DNA from: DASSKP01 sp035695045
Lineage (GTDB): Bacteria > Actinomycetota > Actinomycetes > JAFAQI01
Direction: 5' to 3'
Length of the DNA stretch: 30,772 bases
NCBI GenBank assembly: GCA_035695045.1
Contig: DASSEX010000038.1
Span: forward strand, 1-30,772
Shown: in pieces, positions 8,546 through 14,614 of the stretch
Layout: each line of letters begins with the position of its first letter
Numbering within the stretch: the stretch's first letter is position 1
Translations under genes and position numbers: made by a program
The notes under the pieces: generated by a model
Told to the model about the DNA's origin: nothing
Databases searched by the model: none
Seen by the model: only the letters and a program-made list of their open reading frames with translations

Positions 8546-8675
8546 CTCTGCCGTCCTTTCCGTGTCGCACCCGTTGCATGACGACCCAGGCGCTGAAGAC
8601 GAGGAACACTGCGATGGCGATCAGTCCGGCGACCGCGCCACCCCATGCCGGCGGTCCGTCCGCGAGCAATGTCAT
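8538..8675 (-). CDS. Very small single-pass membrane protein (45 aa) between pyrC and carA
   Basis: This reading frame codes for a 45-residue protein starting MTLLADGPPAWGG, with a hydrophobic span at about residues 12-33 (AVAGLIAIAVFLVFSAWVV), then a basic tail RVRHGKDGRDD. By the positive-inside rule it should have its C-terminus in the cytoplasm. Its ATG shares a base with the pyrC stop (TGATG), and its TGA lies 8 nt inside carA. From knowledge of the family context, many actinomycetes carry a larger membrane protein in this pyrC-carA slot (for example between pyrC and carA in mycobacteria). This one may be the reduced membrane-anchor version. Function unknown. Confidence 0.78.
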   Translation of the reverse strand: MTLLADGPPAWGGAVAGLIAIAVFLVFSAWVVMQRVRHGKDGRDD

Positions 8676-9952
8676 CAGGCCGGCTTTCCGTCGAGCACCG
8701 TCGGCCTGCCGCGCAGGAACGTCGCGACGACCCGGGCCGGCAGCTCACGCGCGGCGTAGGGCGTGTTGCGGCTGCGGCTCGCGCTCTGCGCCGGGTCGAC
8801 CGTCCACCGGGCGTCGGCATCGACGAGCACGAGGTTGGCCGGCGCACCCGGCTGCAGCGGCTGGCCCTGACCGGCCAACCGACCGATCTGCGCCGGCCGC
8901 ACCGACATGCGGTCGGCGATCCCGGCCCAGTCGAGGTCGCCCGTCGTCAGCATCGCCTCGACGACGACCGACAGCGCGGTCTCGAGCCCGGTCATGCCGA
9001 ACGCGGCGGCGGCCCACTCCGTCTCCTTGTCCTCCAAGGCGTGCGGCGCGTGGTCCGTGGCGACCGCGTCGATGGTGCCGTCGGCGAGACCTCGGCGGAG
9101 CGCTGCGACGTCTTCCGCGGTACGCAGCGGCGGGTTGACCTTGTAGACCGGGTCGTAGCTCGCCACCAGGTCGTCGGTCAGCAACAGGTGGTGGGGCGTG
9201 ACCTCGGCAGTGACGTTCCAGCCCTTGCTCTTGGCCCAGCGCACCAGCTCGACCGAGCCTGCGGTCGACACGTGGCAGAAGTGCACGCGCCCCCCGACAT
9301 GTGCGGCGAGAAGGCAGTCGCGGGCGATGACCGCTTCCTCGGCCACCGCCGGCCAGCCGGCGAGACCGAGGCGCGCGGACTCCGCACCCTCGTTCATCTG
9401 GGCGTCGGCGGTGAGCCGGGGGTCCTGGGCGTGCTGGGCGATGACGCCACCGAACGCCTTGACGTACTCGAGGGCACGGCGCATGAGCAGCGGGTCGTGG
9501 ACGCACTTGCCGTCGTCGGAGAAGACCCGCACCCGCGCCGCCGACTCGGCCATGGCGCCGAGCTCCGCGAGCTGCTCGCCGCGCAGCCCGACCGTGACCG
9601 CACCCACCGGATGCACGTCGCAGTGGCCGGCGTCCTGGCCGAGCCGCCACACCTGCTCGACGACGCCCGCGACATCGGCGACCGGTTCGGTGTTGGCCAT
9701 CGCGTGGACAGCGGTGAAGCCGCCGAGGGCGGCGGCGAGCGTGCCGGTCTCGACCGTCTCGGCGTCCTCGCGTCCGGGTTCGCGCAGATGCGTGTGCAGG
9801 TCGACCAGGCCCGGGAGAGCGATCAGCCCGCCCGCGTCGAGCACCTCGGCGCCGGTGGGCGCGTCCTCGACGAACTCGCCGTTGTCGACGTACAGGTCGG
9901 TGGGGTCGGCGCCGAGGGGTCGTACGCCGCGAAGGATCCAGGACTTGCTCAA
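8675..9952 (-). CDS. pyrC: Dihydroorotase (class I)
   Basis: PyrC cyclises carbamoyl aspartate to dihydroorotate. The 425-aa amidohydrolase has the zinc motif DLHTHLREPG (histidines at about 53 and 55), MANTEPVAD, VFSDDGKCV, IAQHAQDPRLT, HFCHVSTAGS, TPHHLLLTDD, YKVNPPLR and the catalytic ATDHAPH. The AQHAQD sequence replaces the AHCED form of Bacillus enzymes, as I recall it does in other actinomycetes. The start is TTG 9952, overlapping the pyrB stop as TTGA. No ATG or GTG sits at a suitable place. Confidence 0.96.
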   Translation of the reverse strand: MSKSWILRGVRPLGADPTDLYVDNGEFVEDAPTGAEVLDAGGLIALPGLVDLHTHLREPGREDAETVETGTLAAALGGFTAVHAMANTEPVADVAGVVEQVWRLGQDAGHCDVHPVGAVTVGLRGEQLAELGAMAESAARVRVFSDDGKCVHDPLLMRRALEYVKAFGGVIAQHAQDPRLTADAQMNEGAESARLGLAGWPAVAEEAVIARDCLLAAHVGGRVHFCHVSTAGSVELVRWAKSKGWNVTAEVTPHHLLLTDDLVASYDPVYKVNPPLRTAEDVAALRRGLADGTIDAVATDHAPHALEDKETEWAAAAFGMTGLETALSVVVEAMLTTGDLDWAGIADRMSVRPAQIGRLAGQGQPLQPGAPANLVLVDADARWTVDPAQSASRSRNTPYAARELPARVVATFLRGRPTVLDGKPA

Positions 9953-10896
9953 GCGACTGCCTCCTCGTCGATCGCTCCGCCGAGGAGCAGATAGAGCACC
10001 GCCATCCGCACGGACACGCCGTTGGCGACCTGCTCGACGATGGTCGAGCGCACGCTGTCGGCGACCTCTGCGGCGATCTCGACGCCGCGGTTCATCGGAC
10101 CCGGGTGCATGACGATCGCATCGTCCGGCAGGCTCGCCATCCGGCGGGCGTCGAGGCCGTAGCGGCGGGAGTACTCCCGGGTGGTCGGGAAGAAGCTCGC
10201 GTGCATGCGCTCGCGCTGCACCCGCAGCATCATGACGACGTCGCTCTTGGGCAGCACCGAGTCGAGGTCATAGGAGACGGCGCACGGCCAGCTGTCGACG
10301 CCTACGGGCAGCAGCGTCGGCGGGGCGACGAGCGTCACCTCCGCGCCGAGCGTCGAGAGCAGCAGCGTGTTGCTGCGCGCGACCCGTGAGTGCAGGACGT
10401 CACCGACGACCGCGACGTTGAGCCCTTCGAGCCGGCCCATGCGCCGACGCATCGTGAACGCGTCGAGCAGCGCCTGCGTGGGGTGCTCGTGAGTCCCGTC
10501 GCCGGCGTTGACGACACTGCCGCGGATCCACTGCGCGAGCCGGTGCGGCGCGCCGCTCGCGCTGTGCCGGCAGACCACCGCGTCGGCGCCCATTGCCTCG
10601 AGCGTCAGCGCGGTGTCCTTGAGCGACTCCCCCTTCGAGACGCTCGACCCCTTGGCCGAGAAGTTGATGACGTCCGCGGACAGCCGCTTCGCCGCCACCT
10701 CGAACGACGTCCGGGTGCGGGTCGAGTCCTCGAAGAAGAGGTTGACGACCGTGCGGCCGCGCAGCGTGGGCAGCTTCTTGATCGGCCGGTCCGCGAGCTG
10801 GGCGAGCTCCTCGGCGGTGTCGAGCACGAGCAGCGCCTCGTCGCGGCTGAGGTCGCCGGCGGAGAGCAGATGGCGCGGCAGTCGGGTCGCGGTCAT
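9949..10896 (-). CDS. pyrB: Aspartate carbamoyltransferase, catalytic subunit
   Basis: PyrB condenses carbamoyl phosphate with aspartate, the committed step of the pathway. The 315-aa product has the carbamoyl phosphate motif FFEDSTRTRTSFE (STRTR at about 58-62), SAKGSSVSKGESL, the HPTQALLD motif (about 138-145), and the aspartate-site MLRVQRER and HPGPMNRG segments. No pyrI regulatory subunit is present. ATG 10896 overlaps the pyrR stop as ATGA, so PyrR control at the pyrR start can spread to this gene by coupling. Confidence 0.97.
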   Translation of the reverse strand: MTATRLPRHLLSAGDLSRDEALLVLDTAEELAQLADRPIKKLPTLRGRTVVNLFFEDSTRTRTSFEVAAKRLSADVINFSAKGSSVSKGESLKDTALTLEAMGADAVVCRHSASGAPHRLAQWIRGSVVNAGDGTHEHPTQALLDAFTMRRRMGRLEGLNVAVVGDVLHSRVARSNTLLLSTLGAEVTLVAPPTLLPVGVDSWPCAVSYDLDSVLPKSDVVMMLRVQRERMHASFFPTTREYSRRYGLDARRMASLPDDAIVMHPGPMNRGVEIAAEVADSVRSTIVEQVANGVSVRMAVLYLLLGGAIDEEAVA

Positions 10897-11558
10897 CGGG
10901 CGGCCTCCTCGGCGGCGTCGGCGGGGCGATCGAGCTCTGTCGGCCGGCTCAGGTCGGCGGGCCCGAGCAGGACACCGTCGCGGCCGTCGGTCTCGCGGAG
11001 CAGGACGTGGACGGTCTCCCGCAGCGAGGTCGGGATGTTCTTGCCGACGTAGTCGGCGCGGATCGGGAGCTCGCGGTGGCCGCGGTCGATCAGGACGGCG
11101 AGCTGCACCGCGCGGGGGCGACCGAGGTCGGACAGCGCATCGAGCGCGGCTCGTACGGTGCGCCCGGAGAACAGGACGTCGTCGACCAGGACGACGACAC
11201 GGCCGTCGATGCCCTCCTGAGGGATCTCGGTCTCCTCCAGCGGGCGGACACCGCGCAGGCGCAGGTCGTCGCGGTACATGGTCGCGTCGACCGAGCCGAC
11301 GGGCACCGCCACGCCCTCGACGGCGGCGATGCGCTCGCCGATCCGGCGCGCCAGCGTGACGCCTCGGGTCGGGATGCCCATGACGACGACGTCACCGGCA
11401 CCGTGGTTGCGCTCGACGATCTCGTGGGCGATGCGGGTGAGAGCCCGTCCGACGTCGGGCTCCTCGAGGACCGGCCGGGCCACTGTGGGGTCCCCGGAAA
11501 CCGGTCGGGCGGTGCTGGGGTCCGGACGTTTCGCGCCGGACGGCTGTGCAGGGGTCAC
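10893..11558 (-). CDS. pyrR: Pyrimidine operon RNA-binding regulator / uracil phosphoribosyltransferase homologue
   Basis: PyrR binds a stem-loop in pyr mRNA when UMP is high and lowers operon expression; many PyrR proteins also have uracil phosphoribosyltransferase activity. The 221-aa product has the PRPP-binding motif VVLVDDVLFSGRTVRAAL (about residues 122-139), GIPTRGV, and DATMYRDDL, then the family's VLIDRGHRELPIRADYVGKNIP. It is about 40 residues longer than Bacillus PyrR, with a non-conserved Pro/Arg-rich N-terminal extension of about 28 residues and a variable tail. GTG 11558 is supported by an AAGGAGG ribosome-binding site 6 nt upstream, which itself abuts a PyrR-binding loop. It is the first gene of the pyr operon. 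Confidence 0.96.
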   Translation of the reverse strand: MTPAQPSGAKRPDPSTARPVSGDPTVARPVLEEPDVGRALTRIAHEIVERNHGAGDVVVMGIPTRGVTLARRIGERIAAVEGVAVPVGSVDATMYRDDLRLRGVRPLEETEIPQEGIDGRVVVLVDDVLFSGRTVRAALDALSDLGRPRAVQLAVLIDRGHRELPIRADYVGKNIPTSLRETVHVLLRETDGRDGVLLGPADLSRPTELDRPADAAEEAAR

Positions 11559-11564
11559 CTGCCG

Positions 11565-11590
11565 CCTCCTTCCCCGCCTCACGGGACGGG
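11565..11590 (-). promoter_or_regulatory. PyrR-binding loop joined to the pyrR Shine-Dalgarno sequence
   Basis: On the minus-strand RNA, GUCCCGUGAGGC (11587-11576) matches the known PyrR binding-loop consensus RUCCNGNGAGGY at every position. It is closed by a CCCG/CGGG stem (11590-11587 with 11576-11573), which leaves UCCCGUGAGG as the loop. One unpaired G separates the stem from AAGGAGG (11571-11565), the pyrR ribosome-binding site. PyrR bound here should block ribosome access, the translational repression described for Mycobacterium smegmatis. No antiterminator/terminator pair like that of Bacillus is visible. Confidence 0.85.
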
Positions 11591-11696
11591 TCGTTAAAGG
11601 ATGGTGCGCAGCACGGCCACGGTAGCAGCCGGTCGCAGCCCGCGCCGGGGGCGACACGACACCGGCGAAGCGCGGACACGCGGGCCGCTACCTTGC

Positions 11697-11725
11697 TTGA
11701 CGCCCACGCGCACCGCCCGTACCGT
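11697..11725 (+). promoter_or_regulatory. Probable bldD promoter
   Basis: TTGACG (11697-11702), a 17-nt spacer and TACCGT (11720-11725) form a good housekeeping-sigma promoter pointing towards bldD. Transcription would start near 11732, giving a leader of about 150 nt. The -10 element directly abuts a BldD-type operator. Confidence 0.65.
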
Positions 11726-11738
11726 CACAGAGCGTAAC
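11724..11738 (+). promoter_or_regulatory. Candidate BldD operator (autoregulation)
   Basis: The 15-bp sequence GTCACAGAGCGTAAC fits the published BldD box nTnACnC(A/T)GnGTnAn at seven of eight conserved positions (G in place of the central C). It covers the expected transcription start of bldD, so bound BldD would hinder RNA polymerase. Streptomyces BldD is known to repress its own gene, which makes the position meaningful. Confidence 0.6.
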
Positions 11739-11881
11739 CACCGGAGCGAGGCGACGACGCCGGGGAAACTCACGGTCACCGCACGTCCAGGCGTGCTCCC
11801 CGGCCGAGCCAGTGGTGAGACCGGCGTTCCGGCCGCGAAGGACAGCCCAGTCCCGAACGAGCCGAACCGGAGAGCCGACGG

Positions 11882-12412
11882 ATGACCGCCGATACGCGCC
11901 AGCTTGAGGACACGCCCACGCCGTACGCGAAGGCATTGGGGCAGCGGTTGCGTGCGATCCGCATGCAGCAGGGCCTGTCGCTCCACGGCGTCGAGGAGAA
12001 GTCCGAGGGCCGCTGGAAGGCCGTCGTGGTCGGCTCCTACGAGCGTGGCGACCGGGCGGTGACCGTGCAGCGGCTGGCCGAGCTCGCGGAGTTCTACGGT
12101 GTGCCGATCTCCGAGCTGCTCCCGGACGGTGTCCCCGCGGCTGCGGCCTCCGAGCTCCCGCCGCGGCTCGTGCTCGACCTGGAGAAGCTGCAGCACGTTC
12201 CTGCGGACCAGGCCGGTCCCCTCGCCCGCTACACCGCGACGATCCAGAGCCAGCGCGGCGACTACAACGGGCGCGTGCTGTCGATCCGGCAGGACGACCT
12301 GCGCTCGCTGGCGGTCATCTTCGACGAGACCCCGAGCCAGCTCACCGAGCAGCTCATCAACTGGGGCGTGCTGACGTCGGAGTCGCGCACGACCATCCAG
12401 CTTCCCGCCTAG
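11882..12412 (+). CDS. bldD: BldD, c-di-GMP-responsive transcriptional regulator
   Basis: BldD is a global developmental repressor of actinomycetes that dimerises on tetrameric c-di-GMP. The 176-aa product has an N-terminal helix-turn-helix domain (about residues 15-80, with LRAIRMQQGLSLHGVEEKS and VVGSYERGDRAVTVQRLAEL) and a C-terminal domain carrying the c-di-GMP signature RGD (125-127), eight residues, then RQDD (136-139). Both halves of the RxD-X8-RxxD motif are intact, so c-di-GMP binding is expected. ATG 11882 has a GGAGA ribosome-binding sequence 8 nt upstream. Its N-terminus is some ten residues longer than Streptomyces BldD. The stop codon interlocks with that of convergent nusB. Confidence 0.97.
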   Translation: MTADTRQLEDTPTPYAKALGQRLRAIRMQQGLSLHGVEEKSEGRWKAVVVGSYERGDRAVTVQRLAELAEFYGVPISELLPDGVPAAAASELPPRLVLDLEKLQHVPADQAGPLARYTATIQSQRGDYNGRVLSIRQDDLRSLAVIFDETPSQLTEQLINWGVLTSESRTTIQLPA

Positions 12413-12846
12413 TCCTCGCCGGCTGCGTCCCGCGCGGCCTGCGCCGCCGCCGACCGCTGTTCCTTCACCCGTGCGAGCACGCCGTTGACGAACGCGGGCG
12501 AGTCGTCGGTCGACAGCGACTTCGCGAGCTCGACGGCCTCGTCGATGACCACGGCCACAGGCACGTCATCACGGCAGAGCAGCTCGTACGTCGCCATCCG
12601 CAGGATCGTCCGGTCGACCGGCGGCATGCGTTCGAGCGACCAGTCACGGGCCGATGCGCGAATCGCGTCGTCGAGCTGCGGCCGGTTCGCGTTGACGCCC
12701 TCGACGATCTCCCGGGCGTAGTCCGGCACCGGCGGGTCCGAGCGACGCATCCAGTCCGCGAGCGTCTCGGCGGAGTCGGTGCCGCGGACGTCGCTCTCGA
12801 ACAGGATGTCCAGCGCGCGCTTGCGCGCCTTCGAACGAGCGGTCAG
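12409..12846 (-). CDS. nusB: Transcription antitermination protein NusB
   Basis: NusB with S10 (NusE) binds boxA RNA and supports rRNA antitermination. The 145-aa product has the family N-terminus ARSKARKRALDILFESDVRG and the later motifs MPPVDRTILRMATYELL, VPVAVVIDEAVELAKSLSTDDSPAFVNGVL. There is no ATG, GTG or TTG before Met 33 or so. The only codon that gives a normal N-terminus is CTG at 12846, which overlaps the efp stop as CTGA, the same geometry as the ATGA/GTGA/TTGA junctions elsewhere in the window. Initiation at CTG is therefore inferred. The TAG stop overlaps that of bldD within CTAG. Confidence 0.92.
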   Translation of the reverse strand: MTARSKARKRALDILFESDVRGTDSAETLADWMRRSDPPVPDYAREIVEGVNANRPQLDDAIRASARDWSLERMPPVDRTILRMATYELLCRDDVPVAVVIDEAVELAKSLSTDDSPAFVNGVLARVKEQRSAAAQAARDAAGED

Positions 12847-13403
12847 TTGGCGCGCCCGAGGTAACGGCCGTCGCGTGTGTCGACCTTGATCTTCTCCCCC
12901 TGCGTGATGAACAGGGGGACCTGCACGGTCGCGCCGGTCTCGAGCGTGGCCGGCTTGTTGCCACCCGTCGAGCGGTCGCCCTGCACGCCCGGCTCGGTGT
13001 AGGTGATGGTGAGCTCGACCGATGTCGGAAGCTCGACGTAGAGCACCGTCGACTCGTGGCGGGCAATGGTCGCGGTCATGTTCTCGAGCAGGTAGTTCTT
13101 CGCGTCCCCGACCGCCTCGGCCGGCACGTGGATCTGGTCGTAGGTCGACGTGTCCATGAAGACGTAGTCGTTGCCGTCCTGGTAGAGGTACTGCATCTCG
13201 CTCTTGTCGACGGTCGCGGTGTCGACCTTGGTGCCGGCGTTGAACGTCCGGTCGACGACCTGACCGGTCAGCACGTTCTTGAGCTTGGTGCGCACGAACG
13301 CGCCACCCTTGCCGGGCTTGACGTGCTGGAACTCGACGACGTTCCACAGCACACCGTCGAGGTCGAGCGTCATGCCGTTCTTGAGGTCGTTGGTGGTGGC
13401 CAC
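12843..13403 (-). CDS. efp: Translation elongation factor P
   Basis: EF-P relieves ribosome stalling at polyproline stretches. The 186-aa product has the three-domain EF-P pattern. Domain I contains HVKPGKGGAFVRTKLKNV with Lys 32 at the loop tip, the residue that contacts the P-site tRNA. The signature region is in domain III (TGATVQVPLFITQGEKIKVDTRDGRYLGR). No lysine-modification genes (epmA/epmB) are seen nearby. The loop reads PGKGG. The start is GTG 13403, with GAGGAG upstream. The stop overlaps the inferred nusB CTG start. Confidence 0.97.
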   Translation of the reverse strand: MATTNDLKNGMTLDLDGVLWNVVEFQHVKPGKGGAFVRTKLKNVLTGQVVDRTFNAGTKVDTATVDKSEMQYLYQDGNDYVFMDTSTYDQIHVPAEAVGDAKNYLLENMTATIARHESTVLYVELPTSVELTITYTEPGVQGDRSTGGNKPATLETGATVQVPLFITQGEKIKVDTRDGRYLGRAN

Positions 13404-13425
13404 GGCGGTGTGGGCTCCTCAGGAC

Positions 13426-14490
13426 TCAGATGACCAGCAGTTCGCGCGGGGATCGCGTCAGTGACTCCGCGCCGTCGGCGGTGACCACGACCGTGTCCTC
13501 GATCCGGACGCCGCCGCGTCCCGGCAGGTAGATCCCGGGCTCGACCGTCACCGGTACGCGCTCGACGAGTGTATCCGCCGGCGACTTGTCGACGAGGAAC
13601 GGCGCTTCGTGGATCTCCAGGCCCACACCGTGGCCGAGCCCATGGGCGACCTCGTGTCCGCTGTCCTGGATGAGGCCGCGCGCGTGCGCATCGAGGTCAG
13701 CCGGCAGGGCGCCGGGCCGGACCTGGGCGCGCGCCTCCTCCTGCGTCTTGCGGACGAGCTCGTGCAGGTCGCGTTGCCAGTCGGCCGCCACACCCGCAAC
13801 GACCGTGCGCGTCATGTCCGCGTGGTAGCCCTCGACGAGGGCGCCGAAGTCCAGCTTGACCAGGTCGCCCCGTTCGAGGGTGCGATCACTGGGCTGATGA
13901 TGAGGGCGCGCACTGTTCGAGCCGAAGGCCACGATGCTCGGGAACGCGGGCGAAGCTCCGCGGAGGTTCATCTCCTCCGACAGCGCCCAGCTGATGTCGC
14001 GCTCGGTCACGCCAGGGTTCAGCCGCTCGAGAACTGCGGTGAACACCTCGTCGGTGACGGCGCAGGCCCGACGGAGTGCCTGGAGCTCAGCATCGTCCTT
14101 GGCGATGCGGAGCTTCTCGATCGCATCCGCGAGGTCCACGAACTCGACGTCGCCCGCGGCCTCGGTGAACCGGTCGGCGGTGGTGAGGGTCACGTGTCGA
14201 CGTTCGATCGCGAGAGTGCTGACGCCGTCCGCAACCGCTCGTCGCACCAGGTCGACGGCGACGTCACGGGTGACGAGGATCTCCACGTCCGGGGACTCGC
14301 CGGCCGCTTGCTCGGCGTACCGGCCGTCGGTCGCGAGCACTGCGGAGCCGTCCGGTCGCACGAGCGCGGCGCCGTTGGAGCCGGTGAAGCCGGTGAGATA
14401 GCGCAGATTGACCGGGTTTGTCACGAGACATGCACCCGCGCTCTCGCCGAAAGCCTTTGCCAGACCTGTCCTCCGCGCCATAGTCGTCAC
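13426..14490 (-). CDS. pepP: M24 family Xaa-Pro peptidase
   Basis: This is a two-metal aminopeptidase or dipeptidase acting on X-Pro bonds. The 354-aa product has an N-terminal creatinase-like domain (about 10-125) and a C-terminal pita-bread fold. The metal ligands are visible: Asp 214 (KLDFG), Asp 225 (HADMTRT), His 287 (HGLGHGVGLEIHE), Glu 317 (VTVEPGIY) and Glu 331 (RIEDT). Whether it is better called PepP or PepQ cannot be settled by eye. GTG 14490 has AGGAG 7 nt upstream; ATG 14481 is an alternative. It precedes efp by 22 nt, as in other actinomycetes. Confidence 0.92.
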   Translation of the reverse strand: MTTMARRTGLAKAFGESAGACLVTNPVNLRYLTGFTGSNGAALVRPDGSAVLATDGRYAEQAAGESPDVEILVTRDVAVDLVRRAVADGVSTLAIERRHVTLTTADRFTEAAGDVEFVDLADAIEKLRIAKDDAELQALRRACAVTDEVFTAVLERLNPGVTERDISWALSEEMNLRGASPAFPSIVAFGSNSARPHHQPSDRTLERGDLVKLDFGALVEGYHADMTRTVVAGVAADWQRDLHELVRKTQEEARAQVRPGALPADLDAHARGLIQDSGHEVAHGLGHGVGLEIHEAPFLVDKSPADTLVERVPVTVEPGIYLPGRGGVRIEDTVVVTADGAESLTRSPRELLVI

Positions 14491-14518
14491 GCTTCACTCC
14501 TGAATCACGGTCAAAGGG

Positions 14519-14548
14519 CTCAACCGCCAGTAGTCCGAACGCCGAAGG
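14519..14548 (+). promoter_or_regulatory. Candidate flagellar/WhiG-type promoter of the surface protein gene
   Basis: CTCAACC (14519-14525), a 15-nt spacer and GCCGAAGG (14541-14548) resemble the pilus promoters in this window (CTMAAGG, 14-15 nt, GCCGATAG). A start near 14555 leaves about 60 nt of leader. The -10 lacks the T of GCCGAT. A second -10-like GCCGATTT occurs at 14558-14565 but has no good -35. The call rests on similarity to the better examples. Confidence 0.35.
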
Positions 14549-14570
14549 ACGACTGACGCCGATTTCCATC

Positions 14571-14584
14571 GCGTCACGTGACGC
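14571..14584. promoter_or_regulatory. Perfect 14-bp palindrome ahead of the surface protein gene
   Basis: GCGTCACGTGACGC is a perfect palindrome centred on CACGTG, lying between the candidate promoter and the GTG at 14615 and also upstream of the divergent peptidase gene. Such a site could be an operator for a dimeric regulator. No specific regulator is proposed. Confidence 0.45.
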
Positions 14585-14614
14585 ACGTCTTCTGTCTATG
14601 ACTGGGGGGCCATA

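Larger units (their letters stand above)
11559..11881. other. Divergent control region between pyrR and bldD
   Basis: This 323-bp gap contains the PyrR-binding loop and ribosome-binding site on the pyrR side, and the bldD promoter and BldD box on the bldD side. For pyrR, a minus-strand TACCGT (11624-11619) could be a -10 element, placing the start about 55 nt before the pyrR GTG, but no convincing -35 is found at 16-18 nt. The roughly 145 bases between the BldD box and the bldD start form an untranslated leader in which I saw no gene or recognisable riboswitch. Confidence 0.6.

Noticed and set aside
11594..11624. Clear promoter for pyrR
   Set aside because: A TACCGT -10-like sequence is present, but no -35 at normal spacing, so it is mentioned only as weak.
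14528..14555. Hairpin CAGTAGTCC ... GGACGACTG as a possible structured RNA leader
   Set aside because: It overlaps the candidate -10 element, so it would mostly not be transcribed. I also compared the region with the c-di-GMP-I core and found no GGGCAAACC/ACGCAAAGCC elements.
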